From positions 1-25,606 of the IMG/VR virus record IMGVR_UViG_3300020442_000157: a stretch of DNA of 25,606 bases. One strand, given 5' to 3'. This document shows positions 22,370 through 25,606 of this stretch, in pieces. The DNA is from a virus. How positions within the stretch are numbered: the first letter of the stretch is position 1; the number at the start of each line of letters is the position of its first letter. Below the pieces are notes generated by a model. It made no database searches and had not been told where the DNA came from. It worked only from the letters and a program-made list of their open reading frames with translations. A program made the position numbers and the translations under genes.

Positions 22370-22716
22370 TACTTATCTCTCACAGCTAGTTTAACACTTC
22401 TCTTTGCTGTACTTCCTGTACTATCAGTCATTGAACAAAAAAATGTGTACTCTCTATTTGCAGTACCACCTGCAATATTTATTGTTGCAACAGTTGTTGT
22501 ATTTGTTTGGGATACATTTTGTATGGTATCAGAAGTCGCACTACTAGATGCAGTGGCAAGGGTTTGTCCACTAGCTAGTGTAGTTTCAGTTCCATACTCA
22601 GTTGATTTTACAGACCATGCAACACTACTTATAGTTGCTGTTCCTAAAAACCTAGACCAATCTACACTATAATCTAACTGTTCATCAGGGTCTTTAATGG
22701 GCCATCTGAATGACAT
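22369..22716 (-). CDS. Small virion structural protein, Ig-like beta fold
   Basis: This 115-residue protein starts with WPIKDPDEQLDYSVDWSRFLG (residues 5-25), a signature of small phage structural proteins in tail or neck clusters. The rest is Ser/Thr-rich, strand-forming sequence ending in an Ig-like pattern (REYTFFCSMTDSTG, then KRSVKLAV). AGGAG is placed well before the start. It lies just before the adaptor gene. It is probably a decoration or tail-associated protein; the exact role is unknown. Confidence 0.75.
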   Translation of the reverse strand: MSFRWPIKDPDEQLDYSVDWSRFLGTATISSVAWSVKSTEYGTETTLASGQTLATASSSATSDTIQNVSQTNTTTVATINIAGGTANREYTFFCSMTDSTGSTAKRSVKLAVRDK

Positions 22717-22730
22717 TTAATCTAACTCCT

Positions 22731-23216
22731 CTATGCTGCTATTCTTATTGTTCTATCATCTGATGATGATTGTCTTGCTACAAATGTTAATCTTATTTCT
22801 TCTTTTACGTTTACTGTTCTTTCATCTGCTGTGCTTTTTGCCTTGACGTATACAACTCTTGATATATCAAACTGATCTTTAACTGCTTCAAAATCAAACT
22901 GAACACCTGTAGCAGTAATTGTTCCTGCTGTAAACGTACCAACAGCACTAGCTAATGTTATATCAGCATTTGCTGTTAATGTAACTGTTCCTAGAGAACC
23001 TGTAGTTGCTACACCTGTAGGCACTATAGCAACAGTTGTTGTTGCTGTTCCAATAGAAAGTGTTGCACTTACACCTGTTAAATTTTGAGCGGCTGATGAT
23101 GCTACTGCCGTAACTGTGCCTATTGCTGTTGTTCCTACTACACCTACAGCAAAGGCTGATACATCACCTGATGCTCCAAATGGTGTTTGAGAAAAAGCTA
23201 CAGACGAGAATGACAT
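22731..23216 (-). CDS. Structural protein with degenerate beta repeats
   Basis: This 161-residue protein has an Ala/Thr/Val/Gly-rich region (about residues 15-110) made of about four degenerate units of the type tGV.aT.sIGTvT, a pattern common in marine phage tail-associated proteins. A C-terminal domain with more charge follows (FDFEAVKDQFDISRVVYV, then EIRLTFVARQSSSDDRTI). No membrane helix is likely despite the hydrophobicity, because the strands alternate. It is probably a tail-fibre-associated or decoration protein. The start is 3 bases after the upstream stop with a weak ribosome-binding site. Confidence 0.7.
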   Translation of the reverse strand: MSFSSVAFSQTPFGASGDVSAFAVGVVGTTAIGTVTAVASSAAQNLTGVSATLSIGTATTTVAIVPTGVATTGSLGTVTLTANADITLASAVGTFTAGTITATGVQFDFEAVKDQFDISRVVYVKAKSTADERTVNVKEEIRLTFVARQSSSDDRTIRIAA

Positions 23217-23219
23217 AGC

Positions 23220-23405
23220 TTAGTCTGCTTCTTCTATTGTAAGTTCACCTGCATCAACTTGTCTCATCAATTCAACATAGTCTGAGTTTTCTGTATTTAT
23301 AGGAACAGCCATAACCACTCCATTATTAAGAATTACTCTTATGTTACTATGACTGCCATCATTAGCTAATGTATCCTTTATATATTTTGCCGATTTAATA
23401 TCCAT
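23220..23405 (-). CDS. Small hypothetical protein in the fibre cluster
   Basis: This 61-residue acidic protein ends YVELMRQVDAGELTIEEAD. Similar short proteins with an xxVxxGxLTIxxAD end are frequent next to tail-fibre genes in marine phages. A clear AGGAG precedes the ATG. The fold looks like a short strand pair (IRVILNNGVVMAVPI) followed by a helix. It may assist fibre assembly, but no function is established here. Confidence 0.75.
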   Translation of the reverse strand: MDIKSAKYIKDTLANDGSHSNIRVILNNGVVMAVPINTENSDYVELMRQVDAGELTIEEAD

Positions 23406-23413
23406 ATAATCTC

Positions 23414-24532
23414 CTATAGTTCTGCATCACCAGAAAGAAAGGCATCATCATCACCACTTCCATATACTATAGCTGCAGCACCATCACTAGCACCACTAGA
23501 AGGTATTGGTTCTTGTGATTGCCAAAATAAATCACTTGACCTTACACTTCCTGTTAACGCAAATAATGCACCTGCTCCAGTAGCCACTTCAGCAGTCCAA
23601 TTTCCTCCTATTGCCATTGATGGACCTGTTCTCATTGTTATAGGATGTTGACCTTGATACATAACCCCTGATGTAGAGTTAGTATTAATCTGCATACCAT
23701 TTGCTCCTAATGGTCCGTAGTCATGGTTTGATATAAACTTGTAAAAGTAACGTTGGCATCTTTGTAAATTATCTCCATAACTTTCATGTTTAAATGGTTG
23801 AGCAACATCACCTATATCTAACTGTACACCAGTAATTTCCATATAATCATCATCTGCTCTGCCTATACCTAAATCGTGTCCTACCCATCTATTTGCTTGA
23901 GTCTGATTCGCCCAAGTAGTTTGTGCAGTGCCACTTGTTAAGTTTGTGCCAGAATCAATAGCCCATCTAAGACCTAAACCACTTAATGTAGTTTTATTAG
24001 CAGCTACTTGTTCAAAATCAGTATTTGCAGGAAAAGTTACAGATTTAAATTCCCATGTATTTGCTTGAGATATTGTATAAGTTTTTGTTGTTTCAACTGT
24101 TCCACTACTATGTGTTGTTTGTGCTTCAACAATACCAGTTCCAGTTTTATTTGATTTTACATACCATGATACAGTAAACCTTTCAGCATCAGATTGTCCA
24201 AACTTTAATCTTTGAGTGTCATAACCTTCAATATTATATAAAAAATTTACAAAGTCTGCACCTGCAGGTGTACCACCATTAGAAGTGCATAATGCTTTTA
24301 CAGATGTTTCAAATCCTGCTAGACCTGTTGAACTGTTTTGAGATAGTGTCCAAGTTCCGTGTCCACTTGGTTGAAAGTTCCATCTGTCTACTTGAAAATT
24401 ACTTCCAGATGTTATACTTGCTAAAGACGTTCCTCTTTGTGCTACACGACAATCTCCGTTTATTATCATGTTAGGGATTGCTAAAGAAGACTGACTGCCT
24501 ATCAATGCCGCTAATTCTGCTGCTTTACTCAT
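23414..24532 (-). CDS. Tail fibre / receptor-binding protein (NMIINGDCRVAQRG type)
   Basis: This 372-residue protein has the N-terminal pattern NMIINGDCRVAQRG (about 20-34) followed by VDRWNF, and the later pattern ITGVQLDIGDVAQPFKHESY then CQRYFYKF. Both are typical of a large family of phage fibre proteins with a jelly-roll, possibly carbohydrate-binding, domain between them. The C-terminus is Gly/Ser/Ala-rich and likely variable. AGGAG precedes the start, which overlaps the upstream gene's stop (ATGA). It probably contacts host surface polysaccharide or protein. Confidence 0.82.
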   Translation of the reverse strand: MSKAAELAALIGSQSSLAIPNMIINGDCRVAQRGTSLASITSGSNFQVDRWNFQPSGHGTWTLSQNSSTGLAGFETSVKALCTSNGGTPAGADFVNFLYNIEGYDTQRLKFGQSDAERFTVSWYVKSNKTGTGIVEAQTTHSSGTVETTKTYTISQANTWEFKSVTFPANTDFEQVAANKTTLSGLGLRWAIDSGTNLTSGTAQTTWANQTQANRWVGHDLGIGRADDDYMEITGVQLDIGDVAQPFKHESYGDNLQRCQRYFYKFISNHDYGPLGANGMQINTNSTSGVMYQGQHPITMRTGPSMAIGGNWTAEVATGAGALFALTGSVRSSDLFWQSQEPIPSSGASDGAAAIVYGSGDDDAFLSGDAEL

Positions 24533-24963
24533 GCTAAATCTCCTAATATTGAAATATAATTAGCATCTGTATCTGCCGCAGCCCCATCACTACTAGACCT
24601 AGCACCATAAGCAGATACAAAAGCTAACGAACTTGAACTAGCAGCAATGCTGCCATTTTGATTTATGTCACAATGTCCTCTTACAGAACCTGAAAGGTCA
24701 GACCCACCATCATCACTTGTATCCCATATACCAGTTATTACACATTTATCTGTAGCACTGTTAAAATTAGAACTGTGATTAGTTACAAAAGTTCCTGTAG
24801 CACTGTCAGTAAGACTTGATTGTCCAAAACTACCTCTTGTTGCTTGGTCGGCTGCATCATAGTTTACCCAAGTTTTAATTGTTCCTTCAGCTATAATACT
24901 CGTTGCTACAGAGTTATTGCCACTTGCATCCTTTAACGTATTTACTCTTAGTTCACTTGCCAT
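24529..24963 (-). CDS. Short tail-fibre protein (MASELRVNTLKDASGNNS type)
   Basis: This 144-residue protein begins SELRVNTLKDASGNNSVATS, a signature seen at the start of many marine phage fibre-like proteins. The segment AEGTIKTWVNYDAADQ and then SLTDSATGTFVTNHSSNF continue the family pattern. It is probably a small beta-rich fibre or fibre-cap subunit. Its stop overlaps the next gene's start by 4 bases (ATGA). It lies three bases downstream of the small chaperone-like gene. Confidence 0.78.
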   Translation of the reverse strand: MASELRVNTLKDASGNNSVATSIIAEGTIKTWVNYDAADQATRGSFGQSSLTDSATGTFVTNHSSNFNSATDKCVITGIWDTSDDGGSDLSGSVRGHCDINQNGSIAASSSSLAFVSAYGARSSSDGAAADTDANYISILGDLA

Positions 24964-24966
24964 GTT

Positions 24967-25263
24967 TTAACCCTTTGGATATTTATCCTTTATTGCCTTA
25001 ATAGTCTTTTTCCAACCATCAATACCATTGTGATATAAATCGTCTAACTGGTCTTCAATAGAAGGGTAGGCTTCTGCTCTGTCTCTTTGGTACTTGTTGT
25101 TGTCATAAATAGTTTTAAGCTCTGCTTGTTTATCTAGAATTTGTTTTTTGGTAATTTTAGTTGGATTACCATCAACCCATGTAATCTGATTAATATCTTC
25201 TGCATTTACACTAACTTGTGCATCTGCTTTTAATGCTTTAATTGCGTGTATTATATCTGTCAT
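24967..25263 (-). CDS. Small tail-fibre-associated protein (possible assembly factor)
   Basis: I chose the ATG at 25263 because it forms an ATGA overlap with the upstream stop; an in-frame ATG 16 codons earlier would run back into the tail-fibre gene. The product is 98 residues, starting MTDIIHAIKAL. Its C-terminal half, RAEAYPSIEDQLDDLYH at about 62-78 then IKAIKDKYPKG, is a pattern I know from small proteins next to phage tail-fibre genes, where some act in fibre assembly. It is helical and charged, with no membrane segment. Confidence 0.75.
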   Translation of the reverse strand: MTDIIHAIKALKADAQVSVNAEDINQITWVDGNPTKITKKQILDKQAELKTIYDNNKYQRDRAEAYPSIEDQLDDLYHNGIDGWKKTIKAIKDKYPKG

Positions 25264-25606
25264 CCTGCTATCTCTATTGCTGTAAATACTGAAGCTGTAG
25301 TTCCAGCCCAAGCACTATCTCCATCTGAATACTGACGATTTATATATACAATATAACTGCTAGCATCATTTGGAGTTCCAACTAATACTTTATAAGTAAT
25401 CTCTGATGTAGTGTTTGGACTATCTAAATATTGTAGATGAGCATTTTCAGCTCCATATGTAGTAAGATAGTTAGTCACTCTATATGTGTGAAAATGGCTT
25501 CTTGCCCTGTTAGAACCTACTTGATCTCCCCTAAGTAAAACAGTATCTGTTCCACCTACAGTTCTTTGTAGTAAAGCATCGTAGTGACCATAACCACTTA
25601 AAGAAG
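25260..25606 (-). CDS. C-terminal end of a tail fibre protein (partial, open at window edge)
   Basis: The frame runs open through to the window edge. A GTG at 25478 is not needed as a start, because at least 42 further codons upstream are in frame without a stop. The visible 114 residues include a GDQVGSNRARSHFHTYR stretch, then YLDSPNTTSEITYKV, INRQYSDGDSAW and a closing TAIEIAG. The LDSP-TTS-TYKV and EIAG-type ending is typical of the C-terminal head of phage tail fibres. The start and N-terminal part lie beyond base 25606. Confidence 0.8.
   Translation of the reverse strand, partial: SLSGYGHYDALLQRTVGGTDTVLLRGDQVGSNRARSHFHTYRVTNYLTTYGAENAHLQYLDSPNTTSEITYKVLVGTPNDASSYIVYINRQYSDGDSAWAGTTASVFTAIEIAG

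Noticed and set aside
22731-23216. Multi-pass membrane protein reading of the Ala/Val-rich 161-residue product
   Set aside because: The hydrophobic stretches are short, Thr/Gly-interrupted and repeat in a beta pattern within the fibre cluster, unlike membrane helices.
25264-25311. Earlier start for the small fibre-associated gene
   Set aside because: It runs back over the end of the tail fibre gene, whereas the ATG at 25263 gives a clean ATGA overlap.
1-25606. tRNA genes, integrase, attachment sites, insertion sequences or phage RNA polymerase
   Set aside because: I looked for tRNA-like arms, transposase or integrase motifs and polymerase motifs on both strands and saw none; genes fill nearly all of the sequence.

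Overview
The window looks like about half of a lytic, AT-rich, tightly packed marine podovirus genome. The best match I can recognise is the HMO-2011 type, first isolated on the SAR116 alphaproteobacterium 'Candidatus Puniceispirillum marinum' and since linked to Roseobacter-clade and SAR11 hosts. The main reason is a family A DNA polymerase with a DnaJ-like CxxCxGxG zinc module between its exonuclease and polymerase domains, which is known from HMO-2011. A T7-like endonuclease I, a class II ribonucleotide reductase, MazG, a T7-like tail adaptor/nozzle pair and T7-like internal virion proteins fit the same picture. The host cannot be named from sequence; a marine alphaproteobacterium is an inference.

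Layout. Bases 1-8502 hold the replication and nucleotide-metabolism block on the + strand: the end of a probable primase/helicase, an endonuclease VII-like HNH nuclease, DNA polymerase, a single-stranded-DNA-binding-type protein, a Cas4/RecB-like exonuclease, a small coiled-coil protein, endonuclease I, a hypothetical protein, a DUF3310 protein, a small acidic protein, class II ribonucleotide reductase, a small protein, an RMF-like small protein and MazG. Bases 8504-25606 are all on the - strand. In transcription order (high to low coordinate) they encode the end of a tail fibre, small fibre-associated proteins, two more fibre proteins, a small hypothetical, repeat-rich structural proteins, the head-tail adaptor, the tail nozzle, an S74-chaperone tail fibre, another fibre-like protein, a small membrane protein (holin candidate), a protein with strict 11-residue repeats, two small virion-associated candidates, and two very large internal virion/DNA-ejection candidates. 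The blocks converge at 8502/8504 with one base between stop codons, and a 21-base hairpin covers the junction.

How the genes work together. The + block would unwind, copy, coat, recombine and resolve phage DNA, while ribonucleotide reductase, the DUF3310 protein and MazG adjust nucleotide pools. The - block builds the tail, the fibres and the proteins that carry DNA through the host envelope. Genes abut or overlap by 1-38 bases throughout, with TAATG and ATGA junctions suggesting translational coupling. No stretch over 300 bases lacks a gene. I saw no tRNA, CRISPR array, integrase, insertion sequence or phage RNA polymerase. Terminase, portal and major capsid genes must lie outside the window.

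The points most worth checking are the RMF-like small protein, the hendecad-repeat protein, the thrice-repeated module in the nozzle, and the hairpin at the convergent junction. I see no clearly new multi-gene system.
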